DNA of 47,369 nt, taken from contig JAAUSR010000038.1 of assembly GCA_012032555.1 (NCBI GenBank), positions 1 to 47,369 on the forward strand, in the 5' to 3' direction. The stretch comes from Thioploca sp. GTDB taxonomy: Bacteria > Pseudomonadota > Gammaproteobacteria > Beggiatoales > Beggiatoaceae. Position numbers and translations under genes: made by a program. Under the pieces are notes generated by a model, which was not told the DNA's origin, made no database searches, and was given only the letters and a program-made list of their open reading frames with translations. Positions 25,350-34,199 of this stretch are shown piece after piece. Within the stretch, counting starts at the first letter, position 1. The number at the start of each line of letters is the position of its first letter.

Positions 25350-26819
25350 TTAAATTAATAAAGCCGTCACAAGGGACCTATCACTAAAAGGTAAGCGTTC
25401 TTCGCCAATTTGTTGATAATTTTCATGTCCCTTGCCCGCAATTAAGACAACATCACCTACTTTGGCTTGTTGTAACACATAGCGAATAGCCTGCTGACGA
25501 TCCGGTATCACCGCTTCGGGTTGTGGACAGCCTTGCAGAATATCATTAATAATCGCCAGTGAGGATTCGTGGCGTGGGTTATCATCAGTAATAATGACTT
25601 TATCGGCATAGCGTTGTGCTATTTCACCCATTACCAGACGTTTACCGCGATCACGATTACCACCACAGCCAAATACACACCATAATTTCCCGCGATGGTT
25701 AACCGATACAGCAGCAGAAAGTTGATTTAAGGTGATGAGTACTTTTTCCAAAGCATCTGGGGTATGCGCGTAATCAACAATGACAGTAGGATGATGTGCT
25801 TGCCCAAATCGCTCCATCCGTCCCGGTACTGCACGAATTGTTGTCAGTTGTGCTAGCAGTTGTGGTAAAGATAATCCCATATTAAGTAATACCGTTAACG
25901 TCGCTAACAAATTACTTACATTAAATTTGCCTAACAAAGGACTCACTAAAGTCCCATTTCCCCACTGACTATGGATTTCTAAGTGACAGCCACTGACGTC
26001 ATCGCTGTGGATATGGGCATAGATGTCGGCTGCTGGATGTTCAATACTATAAGTCAAAGGGGTAACGTTATGAGGTAAATTAGCCAAAATTTGTTGTCCA
26101 AAAGGCTCATCGTAATTAATTACTGCGGTTTTTAGATTAACCCAGTTAAATAAACGTTGTTTTGCCTCTCCATAAGCCATCATCGTGTGATGATAATCTA
26201 AGTGATCGCGGCTCAAATTAGTTAACACGGCTGTCTCAAATATCACGCCATTCACTCGCCCTTGTACTAACGCATGAGAGGAAACTTCCATCGCTACAGC
26301 TTGCACGTTTTGATCACGAAATTGTGCTAACCAAGTTTGTAACTGAATCGCATCGGGTGTGGTGTGTAGACCTGGCTGTAATGCACCATAAGCTCCATAT
26401 CCTAGTGTCCCAATTAATCTACATGGCATATATTGTTGTAAAATTTGCGCGAGCATGTGAGTCACTGAGGTTTTACCATTGGTACCCGTAACACCAATGA
26501 TGCGCATATTTCTTGAGGGATAGTGATAAAACTGGGCTGTCATTTCGCCAACTTGTTGAGATAATTGTGGCAGAGAAATACAAGGGATATCGTTAGCGAG
26601 TTGTTCTAATTGTATCGAGGGCGCCTCTCTTAAAACGGCAATAGCTCCTTGTTGTAAGGCTGATTCAATGTAGACTTCACCCTGAGTTTGGTTCCCGATG
26701 AGCGCAACAAACACTTCACCGGGGCGTATTTTACGGCTATCTATTGCTAAACCAGTAATATGTCGGTCTAGAGTGGCTGGGAGGGTTATTATATGTCTTA
26801 ATAAATCGCTTAAGAACAT
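25350..26819 (-). CDS. murE: UDP-MurNAc-L-Ala-D-Glu--meso-diaminopimelate ligase
   Basis: MurE adds the third residue of the peptidoglycan stem. The 489-residue protein has the ATP loop GVTGTNGKTSVTHML (about 109-123), a TTPDAIQLQ substrate loop, VDYAHTPDALEKVL near 345 and DNPRHE near 413. The DNPR motif is the known marker for meso-diaminopimelate as substrate, so the organism should have Gram-negative type peptidoglycan. The upstream gene is ftsL, 144 nt away. In most gammaproteobacteria ftsI lies in that position; it is absent here. Confidence 0.95.
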   Translation of the reverse strand: MFLSDLLRHIITLPATLDRHITGLAIDSRKIRPGEVFVALIGNQTQGEVYIESALQQGAIAVLREAPSIQLEQLANDIPCISLPQLSQQVGEMTAQFYHYPSRNMRIIGVTGTNGKTSVTHMLAQILQQYMPCRLIGTLGYGAYGALQPGLHTTPDAIQLQTWLAQFRDQNVQAVAMEVSSHALVQGRVNGVIFETAVLTNLSRDHLDYHHTMMAYGEAKQRLFNWVNLKTAVINYDEPFGQQILANLPHNVTPLTYSIEHPAADIYAHIHSDDVSGCHLEIHSQWGNGTLVSPLLGKFNVSNLLATLTVLLNMGLSLPQLLAQLTTIRAVPGRMERFGQAHHPTVIVDYAHTPDALEKVLITLNQLSAAVSVNHRGKLWCVFGCGGNRDRGKRLVMGEIAQRYADKVIITDDNPRHESSLAIINDILQGCPQPEAVIPDRQQAIRYVLQQAKVGDVVLIAGKGHENYQQIGEERLPFSDRSLVTALLI

Positions 26820-26963
26820 GTGAACTGTCTATCTACCTAGTTGTTAGTCCGGTTAAAGGACTAGACGAATGATTTTTTTAAATTAAGATTATTGCCTCAG
26901 ATCGGCTATTAATTGTATTCACCATAGCCGCTTAAATTAGGAAAAAACCAGCTCATATCTTAG
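26820..26963. other. ftsL-murE spacer without ftsI
   Basis: Only 144 nt separate ftsL and murE on the minus strand. They hold two short stems: a 6-bp stem (26845-26850 with 26858-26863) and a 7-bp stem (26903-26909 with 26924-26930). No residue pattern of the FtsI transpeptidase (SxxK, SxN, KTG) appears in any frame. The spacer may contain a terminator or promoter that replaces the usual readthrough. Confidence 0.4.
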
Positions 26964-27248
26964 CTATGGCTTTATCACAATGATGTCCATCGGTGTTGGC
27001 ATCATCATGTTTAATTGCTCGCGTGCTATGGTTTCAATACGGTTAGGTTGTACCCAGGTATTTTGTTCCATTTGTAACCGATTTCGCTCTACTATCAGGA
27101 CATATCGTTGTTGCTGTAATTTTTGTAATTCAATAAATTGTAATCGATTTTGCTGGTGAATTAGAATCATCTGTAACAATGAAAAGAATACCACGCTCAC
27201 TAACCCATTTAAAATAAGTTTTATATTATTTTTTAATAGCTTGACCAT
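26964..27248 (-). CDS. ftsL: Cell division protein FtsL
   Basis: This 94-residue bitopic membrane protein belongs to the FtsQLB complex that activates septal peptidoglycan synthesis. A short cytoplasmic head (MVKLLKNNIK) precedes one membrane segment (about 11-29, LILNGLVSVVFFSLLQMIL). A periplasmic coiled coil follows (about 30-70, LQKLQQQRYVLIVERNRLQMEQ), and then the conserved end of the family, RIETIAREQLNMMMP. Length, topology and position directly after rsmH match FtsL. Sequence identity in this family is low, so context carries much weight. Confidence 0.88.
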   Translation of the reverse strand: MVKLLKNNIKLILNGLVSVVFFSLLQMILIHQQNRLQFIELQKLQQQRYVLIVERNRLQMEQNTWVQPNRIETIAREQLNMMMPTPMDIIVIKP

Positions 27249-27287
27249 TATTAACCTCCCTTTGTTAGGAGCGATACCAACGTTTGC

Positions 27288-28241
27288 TTAAAGAGAATGT
27301 CTCTCAGCAATTCTTAATACGGCACTACGTGCACGTGGATTAGTTTCAATTTCTTTAGCACTCGGAAAAATGGGTTTGCCTACCCTGCGTAATTGTGGAT
27401 GTAATGCAGTTGCTGTTAGCGGTATATTAATAGGAAACATATCACCTTTCGCCTGATTGCGAATAAACCGCTTAACAATTCTATCTTCAAGGGAATGAAA
27501 ACTGATAACTACCAAACGTCCTTGAGGTGCTAATACCTCTAGTGCTTGCGGTAAAATTTGTTGTAATTCCTCGAGCTCGCGATTAATAAAAATTCGTAGT
27601 GCTTGAAAAGAACGTGTTGCGGGATGTTTACCTTTTTCCCAACGCGGGTGAGCTGTAGCAATAATATTTGCTAATTGTACTGTGCTGGTCAGTTGGGTCT
27701 TTTGCTGCGCAGTTATTATCGCTTTAGCAATACGCCAAGCATAACGTTCCTCACCATACTCCTTTAAAACGTGAGCTACTTGTTGAGTAGTGGCTTGAGA
27801 TAACCAAATACCGATACTATCACCGGTTCTCGGATCCATGCGCATATCAAGTGGACCATCATGCATAAAGCTAAAACCCCGAGCAGGCACGTTTAATTGC
27901 GGTGAGGAAACACCCAAATCCAGTAATATCCCATTGATTTGACCTAACCAGTTACGTGCTATAATATATTGTTTTAACTGAGTAAAACGAGTATTTACCC
28001 AGGTAAATCGGTTATCCAATTGACTCAAGGCTTGAGCTGCAGGCACCGCTTCCGGATCTTGATCAAAAGCAAATACTTGTCCATGATTTCCCAACTGCTT
28101 AAGAATAGCTTGGCTATGTCCACCACGTCCGAACGTACAATCTACATAAATACCATTATGATGAATATTTAACGCCTCTAATACTTCTAATAATAAAACC
28201 GGTTGGTGAGAAACAACTGTGGTAGGTTGAGAGATTAACAC
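27288..28241 (-). CDS. rsmH: 16S rRNA (cytosine(1402)-N(4))-methyltransferase RsmH
   Basis: RsmH (MraW) methylates N4 of C1402 in 16S rRNA. The protein shows HQPVLLLEVLEALN at the start, the SAM motif YVDCTFGRGGHSQAIL, GILLDLGVSSPQLN, GFSFMHDGPLDMRMD and FHSLEDRIVKRFI. I prefer the GTG at 28241 (AGGA about 12 nt upstream), which gives 317 residues, close to the 313 of E. coli. The in-frame ATG at 28301 would give 337 residues and has no ribosome binding site. It begins the cluster; mraZ, which normally precedes it, is not found in the next 500 nt. Confidence 0.93.
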   Translation of the reverse strand: MLISQPTTVVSHQPVLLLEVLEALNIHHNGIYVDCTFGRGGHSQAILKQLGNHGQVFAFDQDPEAVPAAQALSQLDNRFTWVNTRFTQLKQYIIARNWLGQINGILLDLGVSSPQLNVPARGFSFMHDGPLDMRMDPRTGDSIGIWLSQATTQQVAHVLKEYGEERYAWRIAKAIITAQQKTQLTSTVQLANIIATAHPRWEKGKHPATRSFQALRIFINRELEELQQILPQALEVLAPQGRLVVISFHSLEDRIVKRFIRNQAKGDMFPINIPLTATALHPQLRRVGKPIFPSAKEIETNPRARSAVLRIAERHSL

Positions 28242-28301
28242 TTTTAATCTTGATCCTGAATATAATGATTTCCGATAAGTTACTTTAACCACCCATGGCA
28301 C

Positions 28302-28755
28302 ACTTTATTTAATTCATAAAAGTGATTCTGTTTAGCTAAATTCACTGGAATTATTTTGTTAGGCCATCAATAGATTTTACTCACTTCACCAACAATTACT
28401 CGTACTTTGAAGTAAAAACGAATACCTATAGTTAGCTAACCAACAACACTTATCATCAAATATAAAGAACAAAGTCATTCCTGTAAATCTGAAAATTGAT
28501 TATTATGGATTATTATTTTAAATAACATTCTACCTAACTCCGGTTTTTATACTAAAATGTAATGAATTTTTAAGTGTTCCCCAATTCACTGACCTAACTA
28601 AGTATCATCAACTCTATTTTCAGTAAATAATTGGAACTCACTCTAATAACAACTCTATAAATTGGGGAGACTATAAAATTATTATCATGATTAACTTCGT
28701 ACCACTATACTCAAAGGTAAATCATATTTTATTCTTTTAGGTAAGCTATCATAAT
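28302..28755. other. Divergent promoter region between rsmH and a nitrilase gene
   Basis: This AT-rich spacer of about 450 nt must hold the promoters of the cell-wall cluster (minus) and the amidohydrolase (plus). No mraZ gene and no repeated MraZ-box series (TGGGN) is visible, which sets it apart from common division clusters. I see no strong hairpin. Confidence 0.4.
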
Positions 28756-29589
28756 ATGACTATGTCTATTTATCGTGTTGCTGCTGTACAAATGGCATCA
28801 GGTTCTCATGTTGCTGCTAATTTGCATGAAGTTGCTCGACTGATTGGCGATGCTGTCGACATGGGTGCTAATCTTATTATTTTACCAGAGAATTTTGCTT
28901 TAATGGCGATGCAACCGATTGATAATACTAATATTAGTGAAGTACCCGGATCGGGTATGCTTCAGGATTTTCTGGCTCAACAATCAGCTCGTTATGAGGT
29001 TTGGTTAGTGGGAGGAACCGTACCACTAATAGCGGCGGGTACCAGTAAGTTTCGTGCAGCCAGTTTAGTATTTGATAATACTGGCCAATGTGTGGCTCGT
29101 TACGACAAAATGCACTTATTTGATGTTACAGCCGCACCTCATGAACATTATTGTGAATCTGAAATCATTGAAGCCGGACATCAACCGGTTGTTATTGATA
29201 CCCCTTTTGGTCGCTTGGGCATTGCAATATGTTATGATTTGCGTTTTCCCGAGTTATTTCGTTGTATGCTTGAGCAAGATGTTGAGTTGATAGCGATTCC
29301 CTCAGCGTTTACTGCAACAACCGGTAAAGCACATTGGGAAATTTTGGTACGTGCTCGTGCTATAGAAAATCTCTGTTATGTGATTGCAGCTAATCAAGGT
29401 GGTTATCATGTTAATGGGCGAGAAACACATGGTAATAGTATGATTGTTGATCCCTGGGGAATAGTATTAACTCGATTAAATCGAGGTGCAGGTGTTATCT
29501 GTGCTGATATCTACCCAGAAAAGCAAGCTTATTTGCGACGTAATTTTCCAGTTCATCATCATCGGAAAATTAGCTGCCAATATCGTTAA
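28756..29589 (+). CDS. Nitrilase-family amidohydrolase (NIT1/NIT2 branch)
   Basis: The 277-residue cytoplasmic protein has the nitrilase triad: Glu in LIILPENFAL (about 43), Lys in RYDKMHLFDV (about 118) and Cys in AICYDLRFPELFR (about 158). The DKMHLFDV and CYDLRFPELFR motifs place it in the Nit1/Nit2 branch, whose members hydrolyse deaminated glutathione or omega-amides. A role in metabolite repair is therefore likely, though unproven. The length is normal. ATG 28756 has AGGTAAG upstream; a second ATG follows two codons later. It is monocistronic and divergent from rsmH. Confidence 0.9.
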   Translation: MTMSIYRVAAVQMASGSHVAANLHEVARLIGDAVDMGANLIILPENFALMAMQPIDNTNISEVPGSGMLQDFLAQQSARYEVWLVGGTVPLIAAGTSKFRAASLVFDNTGQCVARYDKMHLFDVTAAPHEHYCESEIIEAGHQPVVIDTPFGRLGIAICYDLRFPELFRCMLEQDVELIAIPSAFTATTGKAHWEILVRARAIENLCYVIAANQGGYHVNGRETHGNSMIVDPWGIVLTRLNRGAGVICADIYPEKQAYLRRNFPVHHHRKISCQYR

Positions 29590-29885
29590 ACAGCTTATCA
29601 GACACAGAGTAAAGTGGATATTCTATATTGATAATAATTTATATTTTAGTTAATTAAATATTTCTTGCTCGACTGAGTTTGAGATTAAGTAGAGAACCCT
29701 ATCTTTAACTTATTTAGTGTAAAATACTGACGACAAAAGAATCACCCAACCAATGATATTACAATTTGAAAATCGACTAGATTAGATTATTTAATCACTT
29801 GAGAATAAAGGAATAAAGGTTGACTTTGAATTCTTGTTAACGGGAAGAAAGTAGGATTAATTTAAGGGCTAACTTATAAATAAAG
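29590..29885. other. Intergenic stretch, no gene seen
   Basis: This AT-rich stretch after the nitrilase gene shows no reading frame, strong hairpin or RNA gene that I can support. Confidence 0.3.
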
Positions 29886-30224
29886 ATGTACGTGTTCTCT
29901 AATCAAAACAAAATATCAACCAAGCTGATTTGGCAACCTAAAGTAGTTGGTTTTAACAACAGATCGATAGTTAATGAAATGGCCAGTCAGATGTTGAGTT
30001 TAACAAGAAAACCGGCTCCCGTTGCCAGTAGGCAACACCATAATGTTATTAATCACAGAAATTTTTACTTTACTATAAGCCAAGATCAAATACCTAATAA
30101 CTTCAGACCCGACCTGAATCCTCTCTATTCAAGTAGAACACTAAACCTGAAAATTAACCAAATCGCTGCCTTACCTAAAAACTTAACGAGTAATTATAAC
30201 AAGCGATTAGAAAATAAAAATTGA
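29886..30224 (+). CDS. Doubtful hypothetical protein
   Basis: A 112-residue frame, rich in Asn, Ser, Lys and Arg, opens at ATG 29886. It has no clear ribosome binding site, signal peptide or domain. The sequence is low in hydrophobic clusters (RKPAPVASRQHHNVINHRN) and may be disordered or not expressed. It lies 190 nt before the SUMF1-fold gene in the same direction, so it could be part of its leader. Confidence that it is a gene is low. Confidence 0.3.
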   Translation: MYVFSNQNKISTKLIWQPKVVGFNNRSIVNEMASQMLSLTRKPAPVASRQHHNVINHRNFYFTISQDQIPNNFRPDLNPLYSSRTLNLKINQIAALPKNLTSNYNKRLENKN

Positions 30225-30415
30225 GTTAATTCAGAGGGTTTTTGATATTGACAAACGACTATTGGTAACCGATGCTAACTTTGAGCAAGTTAGCCCAGTC
30301 AGGAGAAAACGGATTAGAATCCTTACTTGAATTAATAAATTATTTACCAGATTTAACCTCAACTATTGCGTTGCCTTCTTCAAGATTTTGAATAACTAAT
30401 TGCGGGAATACCATT

Positions 30416-32005
30416 GTGTCTTCAATAACTCAGGCCAAAGCTGAAGCTCAAAAATTAATTAAACGATACAATAAATTACAGGCCGAAGCTAAGACAGCAG
30501 ATACTGCGGAAGCCGCACGTAAAGCCGCTGAAGCTGAAAAGCTAGTTTCCCAGATAAGTGCTCTACAATCTGCTATTGCTAAACTGCAAGCCAAGGACCG
30601 AGAAGGTGCACCTTATAAGCCGACCGTACCTAATAAAGGCAGTGTGGCAGCAGTTGATAGTACGTCGGAAGAAATTAGACGTACTGAAGCTGAAAAAACT
30701 GCGCTTGAAGAACGGATTGGCCGTATTGAAGAAGCTCAAAAGAAAACGCGTGCTCAAATTGAACAATTAACTCGTGCTAAAGCTGAACTGGCTCGTTTAA
30801 AACAAGAAGCTGAAAAGAGTGCAGCTCATGTTGCTCAAGAACGTCGGGCCAATGATGAGAGATTACAACAAGAATTGGCTAAGCTGATTAAGAAAAAAGA
30901 GGCAGAACATCTGGCTCTTAAGCAAGAATTAGATGCCGTTCGTCAACAAGCACTGAAAGATGCAGAATTGCTTAAGATACAACGCGATGCTGCGCGAGCT
31001 ATGATAGAAAAACAAAAACAATTAGAGCAAGAACAATCTTTAGTTTCACGTCATCGTAGAAGTAATAAAGGCATGTTAATAGCTGTGGTTCTGGTTGCTA
31101 TCATTGCGCTCTTAATTGGCTTTTTTACAGCTTATATGTTGACTCGACCTCTTGAAACGAACCTAGTTGATACAAATCCGCCAAAGTCTGAACCATCACC
31201 ATCAAATGATAAGGCAGCGAGTAGTCATTCTTCAACCGACGATGAGAACGAAACGCCAGTAACCGTAGTTGTTAAACCGATTGGAATGTATCGTGACCCG
31301 TCAAAAAATGGACAAGGTCCCTTAATGGTTAAGTTACCAGGAGGTAAGTTTAAAATGGGAAGCAAAAATTCTCTCCCTTATTACGATGAGCGCCCACAAC
31401 ATGAGGTTACACTGAATAGTTTCTCTATCAGTAAATATGAAATTACTTTTGAAGAATATGATCAGTTTGCTGCCGCAACGGGACAAGCCTTACCGGATGA
31501 TAAGGGTTGGGGACGTGGGAAGCAGCCGGTTATTAATGTCAGTTGGGACGAAGCAACTGAATATACTAAATGGTTGACACAACAAACCGGTCATCAATAT
31601 CGCTTACCCAGTGAAAGAGAATGGGAATATGCCGCTGCGGCTGGTACAGAAACAACTTATTGGTGGGGATATGAAATTGGCAAGAATAGAGCAAATTGTG
31701 GTATTTGTGGTAGTCAATGGGATAATAAACAACCGGCACCGGTAGGTAGTTTTCCTGCCAATGCTTTTGGTCTACATGATACAATTGGTAATGTATTAGA
31801 GTGGACAATGAGTTGTTTTCATCCCAATTACCGAGATTCACCGGCAGTAGGTCAAATGTGGGAGGGAGGAGATTGTTCCAAACGAGTAGCACGCAGTAGT
31901 TCTTTTAAAAGTTACGAAAACACTTTACGTACTACTAAAAGAAACAGTTACAGCCCCACTACCCGTATGAATATGTTGGGATTTAGGGTAGTACGTGTTG
32001 ACTAA
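30416..32005 (+). CDS. Membrane-anchored coiled-coil protein with SUMF1 (formylglycine-enzyme-like) domain
   Basis: The 529-residue protein starts at GTG 30416, with GGGA ten nt upstream. Residues 1-210 form a long charged coiled coil (Ala/Glu/Lys/Gln rich, for example TAEAARKAAEAEKLVSQI). One membrane segment lies at about 218-240 (MLIAVVLVAIIALLIGFF). After a Ser/Pro/Asp-rich linker a SUMF1/FGE-sulfatase fold fills about 300-529: MVKLPGGKFKMGS, DERPQHEVTL, YEITFEEYDQFA, PVINVSWDEATEYTKWL, RLPSEREWEYAA, GLHDTIGNVLEW, MLGFRVVR. The two catalytic Cys of true formylglycine enzymes near the C-terminus are not present and the RGGSF motif reads ARSSSF, so it is probably a structural or binding version. 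Orientation suggests a periplasmic SUMF1 domain. Confidence 0.85.
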   Translation: MSSITQAKAEAQKLIKRYNKLQAEAKTADTAEAARKAAEAEKLVSQISALQSAIAKLQAKDREGAPYKPTVPNKGSVAAVDSTSEEIRRTEAEKTALEERIGRIEEAQKKTRAQIEQLTRAKAELARLKQEAEKSAAHVAQERRANDERLQQELAKLIKKKEAEHLALKQELDAVRQQALKDAELLKIQRDAARAMIEKQKQLEQEQSLVSRHRRSNKGMLIAVVLVAIIALLIGFFTAYMLTRPLETNLVDTNPPKSEPSPSNDKAASSHSSTDDENETPVTVVVKPIGMYRDPSKNGQGPLMVKLPGGKFKMGSKNSLPYYDERPQHEVTLNSFSISKYEITFEEYDQFAAATGQALPDDKGWGRGKQPVINVSWDEATEYTKWLTQQTGHQYRLPSEREWEYAAAAGTETTYWWGYEIGKNRANCGICGSQWDNKQPAPVGSFPANAFGLHDTIGNVLEWTMSCFHPNYRDSPAVGQMWEGGDCSKRVARSSSFKSYENTLRTTKRNSYSPTTRMNMLGFRVVRVD

Positions 32006-32050
32006 TAAGCTAAAATTGAAAGCTAACTAGCAAATCATCCCCCTGGTTTT

Positions 32051-32101
32051 AATCTTAATCACCGTATCCCCTATTTTTCCGGGAATAGGATGATTAAGGT
32101 T
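32051..32101. terminator. Long hairpin between convergent genes
   Basis: Outer arms AATCTTAATCA (32051-32061) and TGATTAAGGTT (32091-32101) pair at 11 positions with one G-T, and an inner stem CCTATT/AATAGG (32070-32075, 32084-32089) lies within. It sits between the SUMF1-fold gene (plus) and a minus-strand gene ending at 32170, which fits a bidirectional terminator. Confidence 0.5.
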
Positions 32102-32169
32102 AAACGGGCTAGAAAGGCGAAGTAAGTTAAACAAAAATACCCACTATTAATCAATGGATTCTTGGTATA

Positions 32170-33111
32170 TTATCCTCTTATGCCACGGTCGGTAAGCTTT
32201 GCTCCTAATTGTGCCAACGTCTGTTGTAACAACTGAGCGGGTAAATATTGGTTGGCTAGTGCAGCGGCTTGTTGATAGGCTTCAAAAACCCATTTGCTTT
32301 CCTCTTGATTTCCCTCTTTTTGTGTTGTCAACCAAATTGCCTGCAAGGTTTGATAAACGACTTCCGGTAACTTATTAGTTGGTAATGCTTCTGAATGGAT
32401 AGGTAAGCTCTCTGAATTAACAGCTCTAAACCCACCTATAAATTCTTTATTATTAGCATCGATGATTTCTACCCGATAAGGGCTGTTTGCTTCAAAAGCA
32501 ATCGCTTCTGTTTTTATCATGGTTTGCTCAGTGGTTAGAGCTAACAATTCATCAATGCGTTTCTTAATTTTTACTCGATAGGGTGGTGTGCCTCCCTGCC
32601 ATTGCAAGTATAAAGATCGCTTACCGGCCACCAGTCTAGCAGACTGTAATGTCTTATCTGGTTTTACATTAGCTAATAATGGCATGAAAGGTCCCGATAA
32701 GTTTTCTCCTCTCGTTTTAGATTGGGCTATTTGTTCATGATGAGCCACCTGCATTAATTGGTTCCATTCGTCAACACGTTCCGTAGTCCATTTCCAAAGT
32801 TCACTGAGTTCTGCAGGAACTTTATGATTAGCTTGAATTAAGAAAGGCGAATTCTCATAAGTAACTTTAACTGTTTGGATTCCTCCCTGTAAGTTTAATT
32901 CAAGACTATGTTGCTTATCGTTAACCGAAATTTGATCACCCACTGCTAATAAAGTGAGTAGATTAACGGGCAAGGTTTTATCTGCTCGCTTGAGTAAGTA
33001 ATTTTCAGATTGACCATCAAACTGATTAATCCAACCCACATCCTGTTGTGCTAGAGCTGATAAACTCAATAACCATCCTGATATGATTAGCAAAAGACCT
33101 ACCTTGTTCAT
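32170..33111 (-). CDS. Periplasmic protein with FecR-like N-terminal strand pattern
   Basis: The start is ATG 33111 (MNKVGLLLIISG), with GGAGGG six nt upstream; an ATG ten codons earlier lacks this. The 313-residue protein has a signal peptide ending ALAQQ near residue 22. Residues 25-95 (VGWINQFDGQS ... LLAVGDQISVNDKQHSLEL ... PFLIQANHKVP) follow the strand rhythm of FecR-like or surface-layer regulatory domains. The middle holds a YLQWQGGTPPYRVKIKK segment, an immunoglobulin-like strand pair, and the C-terminus is helical (WVFEAYQQAAALANQYLPAQL). I believe similar proteins accompany caspase-like CHAT or exoprotein genes in filamentous sulfur bacteria. No function is assigned. Confidence 0.65.
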   Translation of the reverse strand: MNKVGLLLIISGWLLSLSALAQQDVGWINQFDGQSENYLLKRADKTLPVNLLTLLAVGDQISVNDKQHSLELNLQGGIQTVKVTYENSPFLIQANHKVPAELSELWKWTTERVDEWNQLMQVAHHEQIAQSKTRGENLSGPFMPLLANVKPDKTLQSARLVAGKRSLYLQWQGGTPPYRVKIKKRIDELLALTTEQTMIKTEAIAFEANSPYRVEIIDANNKEFIGGFRAVNSESLPIHSEALPTNKLPEVVYQTLQAIWLTTQKEGNQEESKWVFEAYQQAAALANQYLPAQLLQQTLAQLGAKLTDRGIRG

Positions 33112-33522
33112 AACTATCCCTCCATAAGGTATAATCGACAATAATCTTTAGTAATTTAATGCGTAACTTTTTCCCGGAAATAAGTTTAAAATAACATTTG
33201 AACTCATTTCAATTATAGAATTAATTGTCAATAATTTCTTGATCTCTCAGAACAGTTCACTTTATAAGTTATTTTAGCGTAGGTTTCGAGAAATTATCTT
33301 AACTTCATTAAATTACACCAAATATATTCACTATACAATTAGATCATTTTAACACAAAATCAAAAAAATGTGGGTATTTTTTTAGGAAAGATCAATTAAA
33401 CTTGAGTAAGATTATTCACTTTTTTCACTAATTGATTTAAATTCATCAAAAGAAATAGGTTACTTTATTGATAACTCGTGTTATAGCAAGGTTCCATTTT
33501 TCTTCTCAATCACGGACGGAGT
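33112..33522. other. Intergenic region upstream of modB
   Basis: This spacer of about 400 nt is strongly AT-rich. It should hold the promoters of the periplasmic protein gene (minus) and of modBC (plus). A short palindrome ATAAC-N4-GTTAT lies at 33471-33484, 39 nt before modB; it recalls half of a ModE operator but is too short to claim. No modA gene or fragment is visible. Confidence 0.35.
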
Positions 33523-34194
33523 ATGTTTGATATTGCCATTGACTGGACACCCATTGTGCTTTCTTTACGTTTAGCAACAGTTACCACTTTGATATTACTT
33601 TTTTTAGGTACACCATTAGCTTGGTGGTTAGCACATACTTCTTGTTGGTGTAAAACTTTAATTGAAGCTGTTGTGGCTTTACCTTTAGTACTCCCCCCTA
33701 CCGTGCTTGGCTTTTACTTGCTATTAACACTTGGACCCTATGGTTTAGTGGGTGGCTTATGGTTATTACTTACTGGTGGACATTTAGCATTTACTTTTAC
33801 CGGCCTAGTTATCGGGTCGGTTATTTTTTCTTTACCATTCGTCGTTCACCCGCTACAAAATGCTTTTCAAACTATCGGCAAACGACCTTTAGAGGTCGCT
33901 GCTACTTTACGGGCAGCGCCACTGGATCGGTTTTTCACAGTGGTGGTTCCTTTAGCTCGACCTGGATTTTTGACCGCTGCCATTCTCACCTTTGCTCATA
34001 CGATAGGAGAATTTGGGGTGGTTTTAATGATAGGTGGAAGTATTCCTGGTAAAACCCAAGTTTTATCGATTTCTATTTATGAACAAGTTGAAAGATTAGA
34101 ATTTCAGCAAGTACACTGGTTGGCCGGTGCTTTATTATTATTTTCATTTTTGAGTTTACTCATACTTTATTCAATTAATAAACGGTTATACTAG
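33523..34194 (+). CDS. modB: Molybdate ABC transporter permease ModB
   Basis: ModB is the inner-membrane channel of the molybdate transporter. The 223-residue protein has five to six membrane segments, the proline-rich LPLVLPPTVLGFYLL segment (about 49-63) typical of ModB, and the EAA cytoplasmic loop AATLRAAPLDRFFTVVVPLARPG (about 126-148), where the ATPase docks. The opening LSLRLATVTTLILLFLGTPLAWWLA is characteristic. GGACGGAGT precedes the ATG. It is followed by modC after 5 nt, but the periplasmic binding protein gene modA is missing upstream. Confidence 0.93.
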   Translation: MFDIAIDWTPIVLSLRLATVTTLILLFLGTPLAWWLAHTSCWCKTLIEAVVALPLVLPPTVLGFYLLLTLGPYGLVGGLWLLLTGGHLAFTFTGLVIGSVIFSLPFVVHPLQNAFQTIGKRPLEVAATLRAAPLDRFFTVVVPLARPGFLTAAILTFAHTIGEFGVVLMIGGSIPGKTQVLSISIYEQVERLEFQQVHWLAGALLLFSFLSLLILYSINKRLY

Positions 34195-34199
34195 TTCAT

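Noticed and set aside
28302-28755. Search for mraZ or MraZ boxes before rsmH
   Set aside because: No MraZ-like frame and no repeated TGGGN boxes could be found.
33471-33484. ATAAC-N4-GTTAT palindrome before modB as a ModE operator
   Set aside because: The match is far shorter than known ModE sites and such AT-rich palindromes are expected by chance here.
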